Shown one piece after another: positions 18,669 to 27,425 of a stretch of 40,335 nucleotides of DNA. The notes under the pieces are model-generated. The model made no database searches. It saw only the letters and a list, made by a program, of their open reading frames with translations, and had not been told where the DNA came from. The position numbers were made by a program, and so were the translations under genes. This stretch comes from Polychytrium aggregatum (lineage: Eukaryota; Chytridiomycota; Chytridiomycetes; Polychytriales), in the NCBI RefSeq assembly GCF_025602895.1, contig NW_026516446.1, positions 1-40,335 on the forward strand, written 5' to 3'. Position 1 is the stretch's first letter; every line of letters begins with the position of its first letter.

Positions 18669-18765
18669 TCTGATCTATTTATTGTGGCTTTGCTTGACGC
18701 ATGCCATCACATACTACATGTTCATGGAAACGGCTGTGGTGTCCCGTTTTTTTCTGAATATAGTG
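18669..18765 (+). ncRNA. Candidate omega (guide-scaffold) RNA region, extending into the Fanzor 3' end
   Basis: In characterised TnpB and Fanzor loci the omega RNA covers the 3' end of the nuclease gene and the transposon right end, with the guide taken from the flanking DNA. The equivalent region here is the last part of the ORF plus these 97 bp, up to the right terminal repeat. The prediction rests on position only; no strong hairpin was identified by eye. Confidence 0.35.
18738..18765 (-). repeat. Right terminal inverted repeat
   Basis: On the minus strand it reads CACTATATTCAG, seven A, then CGGGACACC. It matches the left repeat in the outer CA and the inner AAAAACGGGACACC. TA follows at 18766-18767. 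Confidence 0.82.
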
Positions 18766-18810
18766 TAAAAGGGCCATAACAACACAATATGCCGCCTCAT
18801 TTGCGATCGA

Positions 18811-21800
18811 CTAAAGACGATTGTTTGCCCGGAGCCGAGCTGATGAGCGGGTACCAACCCTGCCCATATCTCGGGGCGCCGGGAGCAGCGATCGACGGGC
18901 GACATGTCCGCCGATCTTGCCGCCTAGCCCCGATTCTGGCTCCGAAATGCCCTCCATTCCGGCTCCCGCTGTCCCCTTGGATCGTGTTCGTGTCTGGATG
19001 CAGTCCACAGCCGCCTCGATTTTGGGGTCCAATCCAGCATTGGTTTTGCGGCGCAGGGGGCGTCTTTGAGTCGCTGCCGAGTCGGAAGTCGTCAGTGTCA
19101 TTGGTGCTCCTCCCCAAGGAGGCGGCATCATAGTGCTTCGAGGGTCGAAAGTACTGTCGGCTGGACGAATCGAGAGCTGGGCCCCGATATTGGACATGGA
19201 TCCGGCTCCAAGCTGGGCAGCTCCGAACGGGATGGAGCTGGGAGGCGGAGCAGATGCCTTGGCTTCGAAAGTAAACATTGTCGCACTTGGCGCTGGCATC
19301 TGTGTGGCCAGAGCTGCGGTGCCGATTGGCTGCGGTCCAAGCTGGGTCGACCAAGCCGCCGGACCTGGGGCCTTGGGCTTTCTCTTTGCGCTCCCTGGTG
19401 CCACCATAACGGGAATCAGGGACTCCCGTGCCCGATTTCGAGTGGTTCTTCTCATCGGGCTTGAGCGGATCGGCCCTCCGCCGGAGCTAGCAGAGGCAGC
19501 AGCCAGCGCAGCAACCCGATGCCCGGCATTTGTCGGTGTCTTAGTCGCAGGTGGATTTGCTGGGGCATCGCGTCTGTGGCTTGCCACTGGAGTAGCGTCG
19601 CTATCGGCATCCGCCATGCCGTCGGGCTCATGAGCGGCAATGCGGCGCTTCTTTGGTGCTGTCGGCGTCTCGTCGTTGTCGCACTCCATCTGGTCGCTCG
19701 CCGATCGTTTGAATGAGGCATGCTCGTCCGCAGATGAGGAATAAGAGCTGAAGTGATTCTCGATGCTGCTTTTGATGGCAGCGGTTGCGTCGCCGCCAGC
19801 CGAGTCCGGCTTGGGTTCTGGGTCTTGAAGGTCGCTCACCATCAGTGCTCGGAGTCGCGACTCGAGCATGGTCGACCGTCGATGTTTCTTTGCCGGAGCT
19901 TTGGCATGCTCGATTCGTTTGTTCTGTCGATCGAGCACCTCGTCGATCAGCAGCGACGTTTCCTGGTCGTCCTGGAGGCTTACAACCTCAGCAATGACGC
20001 CCGCTACCTGATGGATGATATTCCCGGTAATGATAGTGATGGTGGTTCACCGTGATTGTTGTTGTAAGCATCGAGTGCATGTCAATCGACAGAAATGTGT
20101 AGCCATGATCTCCTACCATATTTTGCATCCAGGCTGCGGCTGCAGTTCTACTGCGACTCTGACATATCGATATCAAGTCCCAACCATTCCGTGGTACTTA
20201 CATTAGCCATCATGTCCTCGGGCATTGCCATGAGCATTTCGTCGTTGTGGCTGTGAGCGATCTGCGCCATCTCCTCTAGTCCTTGGATCGCGGCAAGCTG
20301 ACTCGCAGAGAGCTTGTCAACTGCAGTTGTCCGCTCGGTCGCGATGCCACGGAGAACTTCTAGCTTCAATGTCAGTTGCGAGTTTTCCGACATGACCTCC
20401 ATCAACATGATTTCCTTCTTGACATTTTCGCGATCCACTTGACTGAGTTTCTGCCAGATGGCTCCATTTTGAAGGTTGCTCAGCTCGTTTCGACCGGCTT
20501 TGATTGCTTCCTCGGCTTGAATCGTGTACTGCCGCAGGTTGGCGCTGTTAAGGTGAAGCTCTTCGCATACACTTAATAGTGAAAGCTGCAGCCGAGACAG
20601 GAGCTCCTCGGCAAGGCCGACAGACTCGCTATTGGTGCACATTGACGAGAGCTTGTCCGCCAGTATCTGGAGCGACTTGAGACGGTGCTCATTTCGCTCG
20701 ATCGAGACCATTGCAGCCGTGAGCTCGAGACGTTTTTCGTCCAGTTTGTAAAAGAGCTGGTGTACTTGTCGAATGAGATCGTGCCCGAACGCGGAGCTCT
20801 CCTCGCTGCTCTCGTTGGGCAGCGATCGAGAGCGAGTTGAGCGATTGCCTTCTGCGGCCTTCCCGGCGCTGGCTTTGGCTGATACCTGACGATCGCGGTG
20901 GGCGATTTCTTCTTTCAGCTCCAGAATTTGTAGATTCAGATCACGGATAATTTTTGGATATTCGGATATGTGGTACTCGACATCAATGTTGTTTTGCGCA
21001 ACAACTGTAGTAATATTCTTGGCCCTGTTTGCGTACTTGAGAGTGTTCTGGGTCTCATCGTAGTGGACGACGGCGGGGCTGATGTTGGCAATCATGACAA
21101 CCTGGGCAGAGACGGTCGCACTGGGTGTTACTCTTGCGGGTCCACTTGTGGCGTGCTCACCAGGGGAGCATCAGCCAGAACACATGGGGATGGACCCTGC
21201 GGTGCTGCTTCGGATTCCCCCCCCCAAGCCGTCGATCAACACCGCCGATCAACGCTGCCAGGATTAGTTTATCCCACAGCAAGCGAATATGCGCCAACCT
21301 TGCAGTTTCCGCCGAGTGAGTACTTGAGTAACCGAGTCAGTTTCGAGTCGCGATAGGGAATGTGATTGGGCTTGTTGCTGCAGAGCGCATTGATACAGTT
21401 TCCAAGGGCAAGCAGCGATCTGTAGGAGATGGGGTGAACCCAAGCGAGGGCACAAGTCAGAGGCTATACTCGATCGAGTCGCATAAGTGTAAATGTAATG
21501 CGCACGTCGAACTCGACGCGCAAGACGCCTCGGCCTAGAGGGTTCGGCATTTTCATGTTCGCTGAGCCCTCTTGAGTCGCGTACCTGTTAATGTTGGCGC
21601 CCTCAAGTTGCCGATCTCCTTTGTTCTTTGTCGCCGAAGCTCGCTGGAGATTGGAGTCCAGCAGATAGAGTCGAGGCAAGGTCAGCAATGATCGGTCTCG
21701 TTCATTTTCGTTTCATTCTCTGTGCAACTGATGTGTGCTCTTCTCAAAGTAATAATAATAATCAACCAGTATTGCTTGGGAAGCCATCAGGAGCTGCATC

Positions 21801-23119
21801 AGGTCCATCGGTGGCAGCATACCTCGCTTCCGGCAAGATCGATGATCGACAGCGTAGCACTCTTCCACACCGCCGTCACGCCGGTGACCTTTTCGCGTGT
21901 CCGAATCCGGATTTGAAGAACGGCGTGGGATCGTGAGCTCACAGCGTTGGCCTCGGTCGGGGCGCGTGTTCTGTTTTCATTGCCCAGGATCAGCATTTTC
22001 ATCACGTCGTTTACGTTCTTTGGGTGGTGTTCCGAGAGCCCTGAAACGAGGACGTGGTTTTCGCTCTCATCTTCGCGAAGATGCAGCGGCGGGCCTTCGG
22101 GAATCAGTAGATCGCGGATGGTTTCGTTGTAGACCTCGAGATATGACACAGTCGACTCGATGATGTGGGTCTTTGAGCGCTGCTCGATGCATCGAAATAG
22201 CTCCTCCATCGTGCGGGAAATGACGCCAGGGTCCGACGGCGTTCCTGCAGGTACCCGAGGGAATGTGATCGAAGGATCGGTTAGTGCTCAAACCCACAAA
22301 CCGTCGCCCAAATAGCCGTCGCAATCGGACCAATGTCCCCATGCCCGTGTTTGGTGCAGCTTGCGTCAACATACTCCGTCTCGTCGTGGTCGCATTTCTC
22401 AGACCGGAGCAAAGATAGTACATACCTGTAATAGTGTGTGTCTTTCCGCAACCTGTGGCTCCATAGGCGAAGACGGTGGCATTGTAGCCCTGCAGGACGC
22501 TGTCGATGAGCGGCTGGACTGTTCCTTCATAGACCTCCTGTTGGCTTGCCTCCTCGGAGAAGACTCGGTCAAAGGAATAGCGGATTTCTTTGTTTCTGCG
22601 ACTACGGTGATCATACGTCCGGATTGACCTTGCTGTGGGATCTTTGGGATCTGATCGTCGACGGTTACGATCGCCAAAGGCGGCGTTTGGTCAAATGCGG
22701 CAATAGCACACAGCGGTCGGTTCATCGACTCTGCGATCACGTTTGCACTCAGATCATCCATCTCCCAACGTGTTGACTGCCCGGGTCTCGCCGCCGAATT
22801 CCAGGCACAGGGCTCCAACGACAGGTCAAGCGGCCATAGAATGCTTGTCCTCATCCTTCGCGCACGAGCTGCATCGATGCCGGCTCTAATCCATACCAAA
22901 TATCAGGACCCGGGAGTCAAGCACTTGAACAAGCCGTTTGAAAGCTGTGTTATTGTCGGTTCCTCCGGAGGAGTACGAGAATGTTGGGTCGTTCATTTCC
23001 ATTCGCTCTTTTGGCAGCAGAGGACGCACTCGGACTGCGACAGTGATCGAGTGATGGACGGACGTTCCGCCGCCTGCTTCGGTGCCGGCGCTGCTTGCTG
23101 AGGCTGTGTTGGACAACAT
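18811..23119 (-). CDS. KIP3: Kinesin-8 family motor (Kip3/KIF18-like)
   Basis: Proposed exons, minus strand: 23119-22897, 22650-22426, 22244-21823, 21643-21585, 21419-21299, 21101-20202, 20007-18811 (1048 residues, all phases consistent). The motor domain is N-terminal: VAVRVRPL near residue 30, P-loop GATGCGKT at 138-145 (Cys where Ala or Ser is common), switch I NAVSSRSH at 249-256, switch II DLAGSE at 285-290, and the neck-linker region [11 protein letters not shown] near 370-380. [23 protein letters not shown] and [12 protein letters not shown] follow the kinesin-8 pattern. A coiled coil rich in Leu, Glu and Lys follows, then a low-complexity basic Ser/Pro/Ala tail of about 400 residues. 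Kinesin-8 motors walk to microtubule plus ends and promote depolymerisation, controlling spindle and nuclear positioning. The stop codon lies only 45 bp from the transposon right end. Confidence 0.93.
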
Positions 23120-23644
23120 ATTGGCTCTTGGTTTCCGGAGGACCTCAGGGTTGCCGCGATGGGATCTGCCTGCTCGGTAGGCACGACGCTCCAGCAGCCA
23201 AGAGTAGACTGCGAGTTGGTAAGAGAGGGAGAGGCCTCCGGGGGCTGGGAACGGCTTGTCTTTTTGGCCGTCCCGCGGGGATCTGGGGCGACGCGCGATC
23301 AGAGGCAAGCTCAGACAGTTTCCATTTCGGGGTCAAATTGATCGGCCATGGCGCAGGTCCGGGAAGCCAAGCGACTTGACAAGACCGAGCATATCGATAT
23401 CGATATCGATATACCATGGAACTGCCCAGAGGGTCGAGTGGATGCACCACACTCCCACATCGAGTGGATGCACCAATCGATCACGGGAGATCGACCAAGT
23501 GTATTCAAGACCATGCTCCCCAAACCAACGAAATCAAAGAGATTGCCAACCAGGACGGGAAACAATCGCATGAGGCCTACGGATCAGCAGGCTTGTGCCG
23601 CCGATGCCAGAAAGTGACTGTTCCGCTTCTGGAGTGACAGTAGT
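23120..23644. other. Intergenic, kinesin-8 promoter side and DTD 3' side
   Basis: The region contains a short ATATCG tandem repeat (23392-23412) and two near-identical gagtggatgcacca segments (near 23436 and 23462). It should hold the kinesin-8 promoter. No TATA box was convincing and no gene was seen. Confidence 0.45.
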
Positions 23645-25308
23645 TCAGCCCCTGATGCGGCTGTCGATGGTCAGGGTCACTGGCCCTTCGTTCACGATGG
23701 AGACTTGCATCATGGCCCCGAAGACTCCATCTGTTTGCAGATGCAGGATCAGGATCAGGATCAGGATCAGGATCAGGATCAGGATCAGGATCAGGATCAG
23801 GATCAGGATCAGGATCAGGATCAGGATCAGGATCAGGATCAGGATCAGGATCAGGATCAGGATCAGGATCAGGATCAGGATCAGGGCCGTTACCAGACGC
23901 ACACATCCCGTCGCGTCAAGACAGCGAGAGTTGTCAATGGCTTTGAGCCGCAATTTCAGCAAGGGTCTTCGCCTCTGCGTCCAGGTCTCGACCTACCCTT
24001 GATTCGCTCAGGGTTGTAGCTCGCTCGCAATTTGTTCAAGAACAGCTCGTACATGTCTCGGCTCTCTGTGCTCTTCATGGCTGGGCGCGGTGTCGTCGGT
24101 CATCAATCTGCTTGCTGCAGCTGCTAGCTTTGAGCGCTTAACGGGCTGGAGCAATCTGGGTCATACCTAGGTGAAAGTCGGGCTTGGATCCTGATGCCGA
24201 GTGAGCGTGCAGTCGATATCATATCTCGGCGTTCACAAAGCTGTCTGGGCCATGCCGGGAGCAGCTCGCCGTATGCAGGATCCCGACTCAGGCCCAGCCC
24301 TGCAGTGATTATGCCCGCCATATTAACCTTTAAATGTGTTGGCGTAGAGCGTAAACTGGCTCACTGTAGTCCGGCGGCGGAATCGTTTGTCCAGGGTGGG
24401 TTCAAGGGAACATGCATGGTTATCACATCGTCCGCCATCATGCGGACTTCCGAACTGCCAACTGGCTGGCCGGAACCGGCGACTCGTGGGGCTGGAGACA
24501 GCCAATGATGTGGGTATAGAGACAGCGCATCATGTGGGCATGGAGCCACGCACCGCAGAGGATCTCAAGGTCGAGATCCATGACCGACTTTTTCCAGAAA
24601 GCTCCATCTTGGTCTTCAAAGACGCGGATGTTGGAGAGTTTCCTGGCGCTGGTCGAGGTGATGCCGCAGGAGGATGAGGGAAAGATCTTCACGATGACCA
24701 GATCGATTCTCTGGCAACCGAACACTTTCCAGATCCCAAAAATGCTGGCCGAGCCAAGCTCTGGTATTTCGACCGCAGGCAAAGTACCTACAGGCGGGCT
24801 GAACTTACCAGTAGTCAAGATCGGCTTCCTGCGATGCCGGCAAGTACGAACCTAGTCGTCAGCATGCCGTCTGTGGCCGATCTGGGGCCGGTCGGTTTTG
24901 AATCTCGGACCGACTCTTGCTCGGCTGCACTCTTCCTGCCGCGCCGGTCGGCACCCACCCACCTGGTCATCGACCTGGGACAGGCCAGAGGTCGGAAGAG
25001 AATGAGCGAATATGTTTGTTGCCGGGTGTGGCAAAGAATCTGCAGCGAGCTGGAGCATCGGCGATCGACACAAGGCTTACCGTAATGCCGACGAGGGCAC
25101 AGATGCCTCGGCCAATCTCGCTCACGACTTGCCCGTCGACTACAGGGACCAGCAAGGAGCAGTGTCGTGTGGGGAGTGAGTATCATGCGGCAGGGGCGCT
25201 GGTGGTGGCTCGCCTCGACGGTCTGGCACGGTCTGGCAGCCGAATGCCATTTGACTGGGTCCGACCTTGGACACTGGCTGAGCTGACTCGCTGCAGAACG
25301 ACCCTCAT
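23645..25308 (-). CDS. DTD1: D-aminoacyl-tRNA deacylase
   Basis: Proposed exons, minus strand: 25308-25266, 25139-25081, 24828-24809, 24648-24554, 24363-24328, 24190-24167, 24080-23997, 23730-23645 (148 residues; yeast DTD1 is about 150). It starts MRVVLQRVSSASVQVDGQVV. The two family signature motifs are present: SQFTLYA (SQxT, exon 5) and NEGPVTL (NxGPVT, last exon), which together form the active site at the dimer interface. Other family features are RVFEDQDGAFWKKSVMD, GSKPDFHLAM and KDGVFGAMMQV. The enzyme removes D-amino acids, and glycine from mischarged tRNA-Ala, as translation proofreading. Exons 3 and 6 are microexons of 20 and 24 nt; both are needed to keep frame and conserved residues. 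A few residues after VGIT appear missing relative to yeast, so exon 3 may be slightly longer or another tiny exon may exist. The last intron holds a long CAGGAT repeat. Confidence 0.9.
23744..23885. repeat. CAGGAT hexamer microsatellite, about 23.7 copies, inside the last DTD1 intron
   Basis: A perfect hexamer array of 142 bp. On the coding (minus) strand it reads CTGATC repeated, ending 14 bp before the proposed 3' splice site at 23731. It is open in every frame, giving DP, QD or RI dipeptide runs that are not real proteins. Confidence 0.98.
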
Positions 25309-25733
25309 GATGACTCCAAACGGGGCGAGGACGAGGGCAGCGATCCGCGATCCAGAAATCGTGCCTTTGCCCGACAGCCAGATCGGTGGCGCGGCTCAAG
25401 CTGGCAAATCAAAAATCGGCTGGTTTGTGGAACATGCGACCATCTCTGCGATGGAGGCCAGCAAGATCGCCCCTTTTTTTTTTCTTGATACGAGACCAGC
25501 GCGACGAGAAGCAGGTATGCAGCGACTGGGCACGACAGGCGATCCGGGACCGAGGCCGGGACCGAGGCCGTGACGACAGTTAGCGGGCCTGCGAGATGAG
25601 CAGTGAGAGGTCACGGAGTTGTATTGCAGGCATCCTTGGTGGATGCGTTGGCCGTCATCTCTGCTCCACATCAATGCTCGACACGGACAGGGCTTCACAC
25701 ATGAATATGTGAGAAGAAGGGAAGGGCGGCACA
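25309..25733. other. Intergenic between INSIG 3' end and DTD1 start
   Basis: The region has a run of ten T at about 25474-25483 and a short gaccgaggccggg duplication (25548-25570). It presumably holds the DTD1 promoter and the INSIG 3' UTR. No gene seen. Confidence 0.45.
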
Positions 25734-26919
25734 TCAACTGTTCTTCTTGTCGGTGTCGACACAGCCGTCGGTGTCCAGCGGATGTGCGAGCTGCCGGCCA
25801 ATCGATCCAAAACATATGGATGATGAGTGGAGAATGCACGGCAGCCAAGAGCGCACTCCGAAAAAGTCGGCCTTGGTGAAGCTAACGGGAGGATGGGAAC
25901 GGAAGCAAACAAAATCAGCTCGGGCACGGCATGGATTTTCAATACTCGCAAGGCAGGCGACGCCGGGAATCGGCATTCGCGCACGGGTGCCATTTTTCCT
26001 CGGTGAAGCGACGACCGGACAGCCCCGCCAAAGGATGCCGGAGAGGGGCTGGATGTGTACCTATAGAAGCCACGGCTGACGAGGAAGAAGACTACCATCG
26101 TTCCGATGATGGCAAACACGGCGGAAACAATGAATCCGTGCAGTGTTCGGTCAAACAGGAACCAAAGGCCGATCGCCAGGAAGGCAAGTGTGATCGAGAC
26201 TTGGATGCTGCTGGTCCACGGGAGTTTCTGAGGGGCAAAGGGAATCCTCAAGTTTGTCAGCCATGGATAAACTTTCGTCTTTTCCAAGAGCCACCCTTGA
26301 GCAGCGACAACTTCCCCATGCACAAACAAATGCATAATGATGCGGATGACTGTCGCTGGCATACCGACGTCGCGTAGTTGACTCCGATAAAGCCGCCGCA
26401 GCATCTAGCGAGGTTGATGGAGGAGGCAGAGTTAGACAACACGGCAGAGTGGACAAGCGGGGCTACGATGCTTGATGCGGGAGCTATGAAATGCTGGTCC
26501 GGCCTAGTAGGGGTGAATCTGGCCTGGTCTGGGTCTTTCTCGCTGCAGTCGGAGAAGCGGATATCCAGAGTGGGGATGGGCGCAGGAAGGGGAATAAACA
26601 AACGCAGGGCCTACCGCAATACACTCGACCACTCCTGCCGCGACGGTCGGCTCTGTGGGGAGGACTTTTGCTTGAGGAAATACGAGTCCAGGGCGGGATA
26701 GACGGTTCCGACCAGCATTGCCGAGAAGCCCCAGGAAATCGGCAGCCACGAGGCAGAGTCGAATAGTGTCGCCGAGGCGGGATACCGGGTGATATTGTGC
26801 TCCTTCTGGAGGTGATCGATGATGATGGAAATCACGAATCCAATGACGAAGAGGATCAGTGCTCGAGCCGGGGCACTCAGGGTTGTTGGATAGTGGGTGT
26901 GGGTGGTCTGAGGAGGCAT
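25734..26919 (-). CDS. INSIG: INSIG family protein (ER sterol-regulatory membrane protein)
   Basis: Proposed exons, minus strand: 26919-26615, 26404-26365, 26227-26061, 25881-25734 (219 residues; human INSIG-2 has 225). It has several hydrophobic transmembrane stretches, for example ALILFVIGFVISIII near residue 15. Family landmarks are LQKEHNITRYP, the SASWLPISWGFSA block, EWSSVLRCCGGFIGVNYA, SITLAFLAIGLWFLFDRT, and the most conserved C-terminal block FFGVRSWLPCILHSSSICFG with IGRQLA. INSIG proteins sit in the ER membrane and bind sterols, SCAP and HMG-CoA reductase to limit sterol synthesis. The yeast relatives Nsg1/Nsg2 stabilise HMG-CoA reductase, so the direction of regulation here cannot be assumed. 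It shares a 506-bp divergent promoter region with LIG4. Confidence 0.92.
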
Positions 26920-27425
26920 CTTAGAGTGTGGAGAGGTGGCTGGAATCGAGTGGAGCACGGGCTGGAGGCTGGTTTCAGAATCGGGTGCGGATGGAATTGC
27001 TGTTCGGGACCGGACAGGGCGGCGCAGGACAGGAGATGGCAGGCCGATGGATATGCTGGTGCGGATGGCTGCGGGAAGGAAGAGTAGCAGTGAGACAGCG
27101 ATTGTGAGCGACAGAGCCGGAGAGTGGTGGGTCTGCAGGAGCGAGGCCCAGCCTTGCCGGCGGAACGAGCCGAGAGCGCGGCGAGAGCGCGGCGAGAAGA
27201 CAGGCGAGAGACGGGGGCAACAAAGACATGTCGCATGCCCAATCGCCGCGCACCTGCCCTTGTCGGCTGGAGCGACAGCCGTGCGCAGCCCGTCCCAGCC
27301 AGCCTGGCTTTTGGCATGTGCTTTGCCGGGCCGCTTCTCTTGGCTCGACTCGGCTCGACTTGGCTCTCAGCTCGGATCTGGCCGCCAGAGCCAAGTGCAG
27401 CAAGCAAGTTCACCCTTGGAACAGC
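26920..27425. promoter_or_regulatory. Divergent promoter region, INSIG / LIG4
   Basis: 506 bp between the two ATGs, GC-rich. It contains gagagcgcggc twice (near 27170-27192) and ggctcgact twice (27343-27361). No TATA box seen. Confidence 0.45.

Larger units (their letters stand above)
15028..18765 (+). mobile_element. Tc1/mariner-type transposon carrying transposase and Fanzor
   Basis: A 3.74-kb element bounded by imperfect 27/28-bp terminal inverted repeats that begin CA and share AAAAACGGGACACC. It is flanked on both sides by TA (15026-15027 and 18766-18767), the target duplication of Tc1/mariner elements. It encodes a DD34E transposase (frameshifted) and, in the same orientation, an intact Fanzor with its own TATA box. 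Fanzors inside mariner, Helitron, Sola and other eukaryotic transposons are an established class. It sits in the spacer between the TRIR-like gene and the 3' end of kinesin-8. The ends were set by eye from the repeats and TA dinucleotides. Confidence 0.88.

Noticed and set aside
23577..24019. Open frames coding for DP, QD, RI or LI dipeptide runs
   Set aside because: They are translations of the CAGGAT hexamer, which has no stop in any frame; the repeat lies in a DTD1 intron.
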